Program-made: the position numbers and the translations under genes
The notes under the pieces: generated by a model
What the model saw: the letters and a program-made list of their open reading frames with translations, nothing else
Database searches by the model: none
Told to the model about the DNA's origin: nothing
Part shown: piece after piece, positions 16,077 through 23,273 of the stretch
Layout: every line of letters begins with the position of its first letter
Position numbering within the stretch: the stretch's first letter is position 1
NCBI GenBank assembly: GCA_025354845.1
Contig: JANXMD010000748.1
Span: forward strand, 1-33,503
Source: Verrucomicrobiota bacterium
GTDB lineage: Bacteria > Verrucomicrobiota > Verrucomicrobiia > Limisphaerales > UBA9464
Length of the DNA: 33,503 nt
Direction of reading: 5' to 3'

Positions 16077-17795
16077 TCAGGCCTGGAACAGGGCTCTCGA
16101 ACGACGGCCCACCAATCGGCGGGCCCCCGCGAGACTCACCGCGAGCAACCCCATGCCGAACAGACCCAGGGCGCAAGCCACTCCGGGCGCACCCGGGTCG
16201 ATGCGGCCCATCAACTGCCAGATTTGCTTGGTGATGGGATAAAACCGGTCGCGCTGGGCGAGGATGAGGCTGTCGCTCACTTCCAGCATGGCGAAGGCGA
16301 AGGTCAGGATCATTCCTGCCATGAGGTGCGCGCCAATCAGCGGAAGCGTAATGCGGAAGAAGGTGCGGACGGGCCCGGCGCCGAGCATGGCGCTCGCCTC
16401 TTCCAGTGCCGGACTCATCTGCTCGAAGCCGGCAAATGCGGCGCGCACCATGTAGGGCAGCCGGCGCACGGCGTAGCTGATCACCAGCAAAAAGGTGGGA
16501 TTGGTCCTGGGATCCAACCAGGCATCGAGCCAGGGATGGTGCTTTTCGTTGACCTCAAACCCGGCGAAATAGCCGAAGGCCAGTACCAGCCCCGGCACGG
16601 CGAGGGGAAGCATGGCGAGGGTGTCGAGGAGACCTGCCAGCTTACCCGCGCGACGGCTGACCAGCCAGGCGATCCCCAAACCGAGGCCCAGATCGAGCAC
16701 GCTGCTGAGACCCGCAAAAACAAAGCTGTTTCGTACCGATGAGGCAGTGAGCCCGTGGCGGGCCACCTCGCGGAAGTTCGAGAGTGTCCACGCGTCAGGA
16801 AGCGGGCTGAAGAACCAATGGCTGGAGAAGGCCACGAGGCCGACGGAGAAGTGCGGCAGCACAGAAACCGCCAGCAGCAGTCCGATCCCGCCCCAAAACA
16901 AGACGGTTCGAATCGGGCGGGCCACCGGCAGTGCCGGACGAGCGCCGCGCATGGGCGCGGGACGGGCGGTTGCGGAAGCGAATCGGCGGGTGGCGAGGAA
17001 GACGCCGGCAATCAGCCCAATAAGGGCCGCGACGAGCACGTAGCCCTGGGAACTGGAATTGAGATCGTTCAGCGAGTCGAAGATCTGCACCGGCACCACC
17101 CGGCTGTATCCGGTGATCAGCGGGGTACCGAGATCGGTGAGGGCTCCGATCCACACCACCGTGGCCCCCGCCATCCACCCCGGGCGAACCAGGGGCAGGG
17201 TGATGGTTCGAAGTTCTCGCCACGCCGACGCTCCGAGGCCGGCCGCGCTTTCGCGAAGCGACGGATCCAGTTGAGTCATCGCCGCAGAGAGAGTGAGAAA
17301 CAAAACGGGATAGAAATGCAGGACCTGAAGCAGGATGATCGCCGGCAGGCCGCCGGAACCCAGCCAGTCGATCGGCGCCTCTGGATTCATCCAGCCGTGA
17401 TGGATCAGAAAGAGATTCAGCGCCCCAAAACGGGCGAAGAGCTGCTGCAGGCCAATCGCGCCAACGAAGGGGGGAAGGAGGATTGGCGCCAGCAGGAGCG
17501 CAGAAAGCTGGGGTTTTCCCGCGAAATCCCAGCGGCTCATCGGCCAAGCCAGCCCGAGCGCGAGCATCGAAGCGAGGGCAACGGTCGTCGTCGCGATGAG
17601 GATTGAATTGAAGAATGCTTCGCGAAGAAGGGGGTTCTCGAATACCTGGGAGAGTGGGTTGACTGCCGTTTCCCCGGGCAGTCCGAAGGAATGCCGAAGG
17701 GTGAATCCGATGGGGTACAGGAGAAACACCGCGAAAAATGCCAGACAGGCGGCGGTCAGAATCGTTTCGGGGAGGCGGCGTGTCCTGCGAGGCAT
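16077..17795 (-). CDS. FbpB-type fused ABC transporter permease
   Basis: 572 residues from ATG 17795 (MPRRTRRLPETIL). The frame remains open further upstream, but that extension runs antisense through a tRNA and is rejected. It is an inner-membrane permease with two fused BPD_transp_1 halves, about twelve membrane helices in all, of the iron(III)/thiamine (FbpB/ThiP) type. The two EAA loops that contact the ATPase are visible: ESAAGLGASAWRELRTITLP in the first half and EEASAMLGAGPVRTFFRITL in the second. Typical partners are a periplasmic binding protein and an ATPase. Neither is adjacent: convergent PLD gene downstream, tRNA upstream. The substrate (iron, phosphonate, thiamine or other) cannot be told. 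A basic N-terminus precedes the first helix, so no signal peptide is claimed. Confidence 0.9.
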   Translation of the reverse strand: MPRRTRRLPETILTAACLAFFAVFLLYPIGFTLRHSFGLPGETAVNPLSQVFENPLLREAFFNSILIATTTVALASMLALGLAWPMSRWDFAGKPQLSALLLAPILLPPFVGAIGLQQLFARFGALNLFLIHHGWMNPEAPIDWLGSGGLPAIILLQVLHFYPVLFLTLSAAMTQLDPSLRESAAGLGASAWRELRTITLPLVRPGWMAGATVVWIGALTDLGTPLITGYSRVVPVQIFDSLNDLNSSSQGYVLVAALIGLIAGVFLATRRFASATARPAPMRGARPALPVARPIRTVLFWGGIGLLLAVSVLPHFSVGLVAFSSHWFFSPLPDAWTLSNFREVARHGLTASSVRNSFVFAGLSSVLDLGLGLGIAWLVSRRAGKLAGLLDTLAMLPLAVPGLVLAFGYFAGFEVNEKHHPWLDAWLDPRTNPTFLLVISYAVRRLPYMVRAAFAGFEQMSPALEEASAMLGAGPVRTFFRITLPLIGAHLMAGMILTFAFAMLEVSDSLILAQRDRFYPITKQIWQLMGRIDPGAPGVACALGLFGMGLLAVSLAGARRLVGRRSRALFQA

Positions 17796-17923
17796 GCGGA
17801 CGGGCAGGATCTCCCCCGACGATGTCGTCGGCGAGCGGGAAGATGACCAACCTGGCGTCCGAGTTCGGATCACGTGTCGCTTGACGGTCGTCAGGTCGAT
17901 CAGCACGCTTCGGGCGTCGTTGG

Positions 17924-17997
17924 GCGGGCGTAGCTCAATGGTAGAGTTCCAGTCTTCCAAACTGGCCATACGGGTTCGATTCCCGTCGCCCGCTCCA
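17924..17997 (+). tRNA. tRNA-Gly (anticodon UCC)
   Basis: A complete cloverleaf. The acceptor stem GCGGGCG pairs with CGCCCGC, followed by discriminator T and an encoded CCA end (17995-17997). The D-arm is GCTCAATGGTAGAGT. The anticodon stem CCAGT/ACTGG closes the seven-base loop CTTCCAA, anticodon TCC, which reads GGA/GGG glycine codons. The T-arm is CGGGTTCGATTCCCG. It is single, not in a cluster, and divergent from the ABC permease (128-nt spacer). A TTGACG at 17881-17886 could be its -35, but no good -10 follows. Confidence 0.97.
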
Positions 17998-18022
17998 GTC
18001 ACGTTCAGTCCGCGTTGAGCGT

Positions 18023-18056
18023 TTTCCAATGCCAGGGTCTCGGCCCCGGCTGGAAA
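18023..18056 (+). terminator. Possible stem-loop downstream of tRNA-Gly
   Basis: An interrupted hairpin begins 26 nt after the tRNA. TTTCCA (18023-18028) pairs with TGGAAA (18051-18056). GCC/GGC and GGG/CCC continue the stem across a two-base bulge and one mismatch, closing a six-base loop. It has no U-tract, so it may be a processing or rho-assisted signal rather than a classical terminator. Confidence 0.35.
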
Positions 18057-18141
18057 TGAGAAGGGCGCGGATCGGCAGGTGCCGTCTGGTTTCAAATCGG
18101 CAGTCTCGGCGCTCCGTTCCTCCATACTTCCCTCTTCTCTC

Positions 18142-18357
18142 ATGCCTCCAATTCCTGAAACACCCGACGACGCGTCTCCCCCGAAGCCAAAGCATACGTA
18201 CCGCTCCGAGGAAGATCGTCCGAGTCGCGTGTTCCAGTGGGCGGTCAACCTGCCCGACAAGTTCACGGCGCGAAAGTTCAACGGCTACCAGCTGTTTCTC
18301 GTACTGCTGCTGGGCGGACTGTTCTACGTGCTGGTTCTGGAACGCTTTGGAGATTGA
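18142..18357 (+). CDS. Small single-pass membrane protein, unknown function
   Basis: 71 residues from ATG 18142; the frame is open upstream to 18079, but the ATG has a simple plausible leader. A Pro/Asp/Lys-rich hydrophilic N-terminus (about 1-45, PPIPETPDDASPPKPK) is followed by one hydrophobic helix near the C-terminus (about 50-66, YQLFLVLLLGGLFYVLVL) and a short tail. This looks like an N-in small membrane protein. No family is recognised. It lies between tRNA-Gly and the large E1-KAS III gene on the same strand, with 66 nt to the latter, so co-transcription is possible. Support is moderate: codon-like composition, a sensible transmembrane pattern and a clean stop. Confidence 0.55.
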   Translation: MPPIPETPDDASPPKPKHTYRSEEDRPSRVFQWAVNLPDKFTARKFNGYQLFLVLLLGGLFYVLVLERFGD

Positions 18358-18423
18358 GTGACGTCCAGTGCGCAGCGTGTTTCGCCGCTTTTGGACTTTC
18401 GTTGATCCCTCATTTGGCGCAGG

Positions 18424-21400
18424 ATGCGACGCGTGGATTCCGTCACTGGCATGGGCGTCGGTTCTGGCGTCGGCAGTCTCAGTCCTCTTGGGGCCGATGG
18501 ATCGGCGATGATCCGAAAATTGTACGAGACGATGTTCTCCGCCCGGACGGTCGACCAGGTGGAGATGGAACTGGTCAATCGCGGCGAGGCCTTCTTTCAC
18601 GTTGGCGGCGCAGGACACGAGGCCAGCGCGGTGCTTGCGGCACATTTGGGGCCGCAGGATTGGCTCCACCTTCATTACCGCGATAAGGCATTGATGCTGG
18701 CCCGCGGGGTCTCGGCGGAAATGTTCTTCCACAGTGCGTTGTGCACCGCGGATTCGCATTCTGCCGGACGGCAGATGAGTGCCCATCTCAGCGCGCCGGA
18801 TCTTCACCTGCTCAGCCTCGTGGGTCCGGTCGGCAACAACGCGCTGCAAGCGGTCGGGGTTGCGCAGGAGGTTCGAAATCGAGCCGGGTCACCGGTCGTG
18901 GTTTGCTCGGTTGGGGATGGAACGAGCCAGCAGGGGGAATTTCTGGAGGCGGTGGCGGAGGCAGTTCGATCCCGCGCTCCGGTGCTGTTCTGGATCGAGG
19001 ATAACGGGTTGGCGATTTCAACCCACACCCGCGGTGCCACGCTGTACGATCTTCCCAGTGGACCCGCCTCTGAGTTTCTCGGGCTGCCCATTCACCGGCT
19101 CGACGGTCGGGATCCGCTGTCCTGCCTGCGGACTGCTGGGGAGTTGGTGGAATCGATTCGCCGGACCCGCGGTCCGGTGTTGGCCGTGTTCCGCGTCGAA
19201 CGATTGACGCATCACACGAATGCCGACGACGAACGGGTGTATCGAAGCGAGTCGGAGCGCCGCGAAGCTCGGACGGTGGCCGATCCGTTGTCGGCCATGC
19301 GCGCGGCGGTGCTGGGATCTGGGGTTGAGGCGCAGGAACTGGACGCACTCGAGGCTCAGTGGATTTTGAACGTCCGTGCCGCCGCGGAGCGGGCGTTGCG
19401 GTCCCCGAATCCGGCAGTCAACCTGGACGCACGAGCCCCCTTACTGCCCAACTGCGACGCGCGCCCCGAGCAGACGGGCGCCGGGCAGGCCGCGGATGCG
19501 CGTCGCACCACCATGCTGGAGGCGATGCGCGAGGTGCTTCGGCTTCGCCTGCACGCGGATTCACGGGTGACGCTTTCGGGACAGGATCTCGAGGATCCCA
19601 AGGGGGACGTCTTTGGGCTCACCCGCGGGTTGTCCACGACGTTTCCGGGACGCGTGCGAAATTCGCCCCTGGCCGAGAGCACGATCGTCGGGGTGGGAAT
19701 CGGCCGGGCCCTTGCCGGCGGTCGCCCCGTGTCCTGCATTCAGTTCGCTGATTTTCTTCCGATCGCCTTCAATCAGATTGCGAGCGAGATGGGATCGATG
19801 TTCTGGCGTAGCGTCGGCGGATGGCGCGTCCCGATGATCCTGATGGCGCCTTGTGGTGGCTATCGTCCGGGCCTTGGCCCCTTTCATGCGCAGACCTTCG
19901 AATCGCTGCTGGCCCACGTTCCCGGCATTGATGTCGCGATTCCGAGCAATGCGGGGGATGCCGCTGGCCTGCTGAATGCGGCGTTCGAGTCCGGCCGCCC
20001 GACCGTGTTTCTGTATCCCAAGGTCTGCCTCAACGACCCTTCCCTGGCCACGTCGGGCGATCTCGCCGGGCATTGGGTGAAGCCTGGCGTCGCGCGCCGG
20101 ATTCGTAACGGCAATGACCTGACTCTCGTCACGTGGGGGGGCACGGTTCCGCTGTTGTCGCGGGTCGTTGAACTGCTCCATGCGGCCGGAGTCCAGGTGG
20201 ATTTTCTCGATCTCCGAACCGTGAGCCCGTGGGATGCGGAGGCCGTGGTGGAAAGCTCGGAACGCACCGGTCGACTTTTGGTGGTGCATGAAGACAATCT
20301 CACCTGCGGGTTTGGCGCCGAGGTGCTGGCGACGGTGTTGGAACGGTCGAAGCGTCCGGTTCGCGCCCGACGCGTAACCCGGCCCGACACCTATGTTCCG
20401 TGCAATTATGTGAACCAGCTCGAGGTGCTGCCCGGAATCCGGCGGATCTTGCAGGCGGTCTCCGAGTTGTGCGGGCTTGAGGTCACCTGGGCTCCTGAGG
20501 CGGTTGCGGACCCTGGAATGTTTCTTTTGGAAGCCGTGGGATCGAGCCCTGCCGATCAGACCGTCGCGGTGGTGGACTGGAAGGTTCGCGAGGGTCAGTC
20601 GGTGACCGCAGGCGAGTTGCTCGCGGACTGCGAGGCGGACAAGGCAACCTTTGAACTGCGGGCCCCTGTATCGGGTGTCATCCGCGATCTTCGGGCGCAG
20701 GATGACCGCGTTCCGGTCGGCACCTTGCTGGCACGGATTGCCACTGAAAGGGCAGCGCCGGCGTTGCCCCGACGTACTCCGGTCGAGCCGGTACCGGCGC
20801 TCATCCGCAAGCAGCGTGTTCCAGCAGGTGGACCTCTGGAGCACGCGCCCACACCGTTGGCGGTGCCGGCCAGGATCGATGTTTCGGACTTCGTGGTGGG
20901 GATTGCCGCGGTCGCTGCCGTTCCTGCGGGTCGGATTGTGACCAACGCGGAATTGGTGAGGCGCTTTCCCGGCCGGACTGCGGCCGACATTTTGCAGCGA
21001 ACCGGAATTGAATCGCGACCACGGCTCGACGTCGGCGAATCGGTGGTGTCCCTCGCGGCGGCGGCGGCCCGAAAGGCGCTGCAGGAATCCGGACTCGAGG
21101 CCTCATCGCTCGACGCGATCTTTGTCAGTACGAGCTCCCCAGTCTCTCTCAGCCCGAGTCTCGCCTGCCTGCTTCATCATGAACTCGCACGAGACGGAGC
21201 CATTCGTGACCTGCCGGCGGTCGACCTCCTGGCGGCCTGTACTGGGTACCTCTACGCGCTGCAATCGGCGCATGATTTTTGCCGGGCGCGTCCCGGTGCA
21301 CGCGTGCTGGTGGTGACCGCGGAGGCCATGAGCACCTACACCGACCCGGATGATTTCGACACCGCAATTGTCTTTGCCGACGCCGCCACCGCGACTGTCG

Positions 21401-21855
21401 TGGTGGGGCCGTTGGCCCCGGGATTCAACCAGGCTCGAGCCCACCTGCATCGGCCGGTGCTCAGCGCCCGCGGCGAAGATGGCACCATCCTGAACCACGG
21501 GCGACGGGAGCATCCCGAGGTCAACATGGACGGGTTGAAGGTGTTCCCCATGGCGGTCCGGCAGCTGATCGCGCTCATGAAGCAGGCCTGCGAGGAATGC
21601 CAGGTGCCCATGGAGTCCCTCGAGTATATCATTCCGCACCAGGCAAACGGTCGAATTCTCGACGCGGTGGATCAACGGCTCCGCCTGCCTACCGGCCGAT
21701 TGGTCAATCGGGTGCGTCATCTCGGGAATTCCAGCAGCAGCACCATTCCCTTGGTTTTGGCGCAAATCTTGTCGGAATCCCCCGTGGGACGCGCCGGATT
21801 ATGCGCCTTCGGCGGTGGATTCACCTTCGGGGCGGCCATTTTGGAATTCCGTTAA
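18424..21855 (+). CDS. Fused 2-oxoacid dehydrogenase E1 alpha/beta, lipoyl domain and KAS III
   Basis: 1143 residues, four enzymatic parts in one chain. (1) About 20-330, E1-alpha: YRDKALMLARG, GRQMSAHLS and the ThDP/Mg motif G164-D165-G166 to D193-N194. (2) About 361-690, E1-beta: SPLAESTIVGVGIGRALAGG, whose Glu corresponds to the ThDP-activating one, QFADFLPIAFNQI and PFHAQTFE. (3) About 702-777, lipoyl domain with Lys740 in CEADKATFEL, then a Pro/Ala linker. (4) About 823-1143, KAS III with triad Cys939 (AACTGYLYAL), His1072 (IPHQANGRI), Asn1102 (GNSSSSTIP). Triad spacings of 133 and 30 match E. coli FabH (132 and 30). No E2 acyltransferase, E1-binding domain or E3 is present. Inferred role: oxidative decarboxylation of a 2-oxoacid and priming of acyl-chain extension. 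The start is ATG 18424; dapL follows after 85 nt. Confidence 0.9.
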   Translation: MRRVDSVTGMGVGSGVGSLSPLGADGSAMIRKLYETMFSARTVDQVEMELVNRGEAFFHVGGAGHEASAVLAAHLGPQDWLHLHYRDKALMLARGVSAEMFFHSALCTADSHSAGRQMSAHLSAPDLHLLSLVGPVGNNALQAVGVAQEVRNRAGSPVVVCSVGDGTSQQGEFLEAVAEAVRSRAPVLFWIEDNGLAISTHTRGATLYDLPSGPASEFLGLPIHRLDGRDPLSCLRTAGELVESIRRTRGPVLAVFRVERLTHHTNADDERVYRSESERREARTVADPLSAMRAAVLGSGVEAQELDALEAQWILNVRAAAERALRSPNPAVNLDARAPLLPNCDARPEQTGAGQAADARRTTMLEAMREVLRLRLHADSRVTLSGQDLEDPKGDVFGLTRGLSTTFPGRVRNSPLAESTIVGVGIGRALAGGRPVSCIQFADFLPIAFNQIASEMGSMFWRSVGGWRVPMILMAPCGGYRPGLGPFHAQTFESLLAHVPGIDVAIPSNAGDAAGLLNAAFESGRPTVFLYPKVCLNDPSLATSGDLAGHWVKPGVARRIRNGNDLTLVTWGGTVPLLSRVVELLHAAGVQVDFLDLRTVSPWDAEAVVESSERTGRLLVVHEDNLTCGFGAEVLATVLERSKRPVRARRVTRPDTYVPCNYVNQLEVLPGIRRILQAVSELCGLEVTWAPEAVADPGMFLLEAVGSSPADQTVAVVDWKVREGQSVTAGELLADCEADKATFELRAPVSGVIRDLRAQDDRVPVGTLLARIATERAAPALPRRTPVEPVPALIRKQRVPAGGPLEHAPTPLAVPARIDVSDFVVGIAAVAAVPAGRIVTNAELVRRFPGRTAADILQRTGIESRPRLDVGESVVSLAAAAARKALQESGLEASSLDAIFVSTSSPVSLSPSLACLLHHELARDGAIRDLPAVDLLAACTGYLYALQSAHDFCRARPGARVLVVTAEAMSTYTDPDDFDTAIVFADAATATVVVGPLAPGFNQARAHLHRPVLSARGEDGTILNHGRREHPEVNMDGLKVFPMAVRQLIALMKQACEECQVPMESLEYIIPHQANGRILDAVDQRLRLPTGRLVNRVRHLGNSSSSTIPLVLAQILSESPVGRAGLCAFGGGFTFGAAILEFR

Positions 21856-21892
21856 TCCTGTGGAAGGTGGACCGGATGGATTCCTTGGTCGC

Positions 21893-21922
21893 TTGCCTCC
21901 GACCTTGGCCATCCCCTAGGTT
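21893..21922 (+). promoter_or_regulatory. Candidate dapL promoter
   Basis: TTGCCT (21893-21898), an 18-nt spacer, then TAGGTT (21917-21922). Transcription would begin about 12 nt before the dapL ATG. The match to the sigma-70 consensus is only partial (four and three of six positions), so this is tentative. Confidence 0.28.
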
Positions 21923-21940
21923 CCGCGCTCAATTCGAATT

Positions 21941-23179
21941 ATGGCGTTGCTCAACGAGAACTATCTCAAACTGAAGGCAGGGTACCTCTTTCCGGAAATC
22001 GGCAGGCGGGTGAAGGCGTTTACCGAGGCCAATCCCGAGGCGGCAAAACGGCTCATCCGATGCGGTATCGGCGACGTGACTGAGCCGCTGCCCCCGGCGG
22101 TTGTCGCGGCGTTGCATCGCGCCGTGGATGAAATGGCCCAGCGCTCCAGCTTTCGCGGCTACGGTCCGGAGCAGGGCTATGACTTCCTGCGCTCGGCGAT
22201 CGCCCAGAACGACTACCGCGCCCACGGTATCGAAATCGCCGATGACGAAATCTTCGTTAGCGACGGCTCCAAATGTGACTGCGGGGCCATCCTCGACATT
22301 CTGGGGGACCGGAACCGAATCGCCATCTCGGATCCGGTGTATCCCGTGTATGTCGATACCAATGTCATGGTGGGGCATACCGGCGCCTCGGACGCTTCCG
22401 GTGCCTACGCCGGGCTGGTGTATCTGCCGTGCACGCCGTCCAACGGATTCATTCCGGAGCCTCCGCAGGAAGCGGTTGACGTCGTCTACCTCTGCTCCCC
22501 CAACAACCCAACTGGGGCTGCGGCAAGTCGCGCTCAGCTCGAGGCTTGGGTCGCCTACGCGCTCAAGCATGGAGCGCTGTTGCTCTTTGATGCCGCCTAT
22601 GAGGCCTACATCACCGAACCGGGTGTACCGCATTCGATTTACGAGATTCCCGGTGCCCGGGACTGCGCGATCGAGTTCCGCAGCTTCTCCAAGAATGGCG
22701 GATTCACCGGCACCCGCTGCGCGTTCACGGTGGTGCCCAAAAGCCTAAAGGGTCGCACCGCAAGTGGCGACCAACTCCCCTTGCATCCCCTGTGGCTGCG
22801 TCGGATGACCACCAAGTTCAACGGGGTTCCTTATATCGTTCAGCGAGCCGCTGAGGCGCTGTACTCCCCGGACGGAAAGTCCCAGGTTCGCGATCTCATC
22901 CAGCACTACCTTGGAAACGCCGCGGTCTTGGTTGCCGGGGCTCGGGCCGCGGGACTCGAGGTCTTTGGGGGGGTGAATGCCCCTTATATCTGGGCAGCCA
23001 CGCCGGCCGGAATCACCAGTTGGCAGGCCTTTGATCGCATCCTGGGCGATGCCCACGTGGTTATCACGCCGGGAAGCGGCTTCGGTTCCAAGGGGGAGGG
23101 CTATTTTCGCGTCAGCGCCTTTAATTCTCGGGTGAACGCGGAGGAGGTCGCCCGCAGGATTCAACAGCTGAAGTGGTGA
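21941..23179 (+). CDS. dapL: LL-diaminopimelate aminotransferase
   Basis: A 412-residue PLP enzyme that converts tetrahydrodipicolinate directly to LL-diaminopimelate with glutamate as amino donor, bypassing the acyl-DAP steps of lysine and peptidoglycan synthesis. The sequence matches DapL throughout: the opening LNENYLKLKAGYLFPEIGRR, then CGIGDVTEPLPP, DGSKCDCGAILDI, SPNNPTGAAAS, and the Schiff-base Lys251 in SFSKNGGFTGTRC. Start ATG 21941 gives the usual length (about 408-415). DapL is typical of Chlamydiae/Verrucomicrobia, plants and some other lineages. It appears to be a single-gene unit ending at a strong hairpin shared with the convergent DUF1552 gene. Confidence 0.96.
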   Translation: MALLNENYLKLKAGYLFPEIGRRVKAFTEANPEAAKRLIRCGIGDVTEPLPPAVVAALHRAVDEMAQRSSFRGYGPEQGYDFLRSAIAQNDYRAHGIEIADDEIFVSDGSKCDCGAILDILGDRNRIAISDPVYPVYVDTNVMVGHTGASDASGAYAGLVYLPCTPSNGFIPEPPQEAVDVVYLCSPNNPTGAAASRAQLEAWVAYALKHGALLLFDAAYEAYITEPGVPHSIYEIPGARDCAIEFRSFSKNGGFTGTRCAFTVVPKSLKGRTASGDQLPLHPLWLRRMTTKFNGVPYIVQRAAEALYSPDGKSQVRDLIQHYLGNAAVLVAGARAAGLEVFGGVNAPYIWAATPAGITSWQAFDRILGDAHVVITPGSGFGSKGEGYFRVSAFNSRVNAEEVARRIQQLKW

Positions 23180-23212
23180 CCTTTCCGGAATCACCGGGAA
23201 GGGGGATCAACA

Positions 23213-23246
23213 AAAAACGGATCGGAGCTGTCTCCGATCCGTTTTT
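23213..23246. terminator. Bidirectional intrinsic terminator, dapL / DUF1552
   Basis: A perfect 15-bp inverted repeat. AAAAACGGATCGGAG (23213-23227) and CTCCGATCCGTTTTT (23232-23246) flank a CTGT loop. The G/C core with A- and T-tracts gives a U-run on either strand, so it can stop dapL (plus) and the DUF1552 gene (minus), which converge on it. Confidence 0.92.
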
Positions 23247-23273
23247 GTATTTGAGGCCGACCGATTCAGTTCG

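Noticed and set aside
17796..18281. Upstream extension of the ABC permease frame (to 734 residues)
   Set aside because: It runs antisense through tRNA-Gly and reads an atypical sequence. ATG 17795 begins the normal permease N-terminus.
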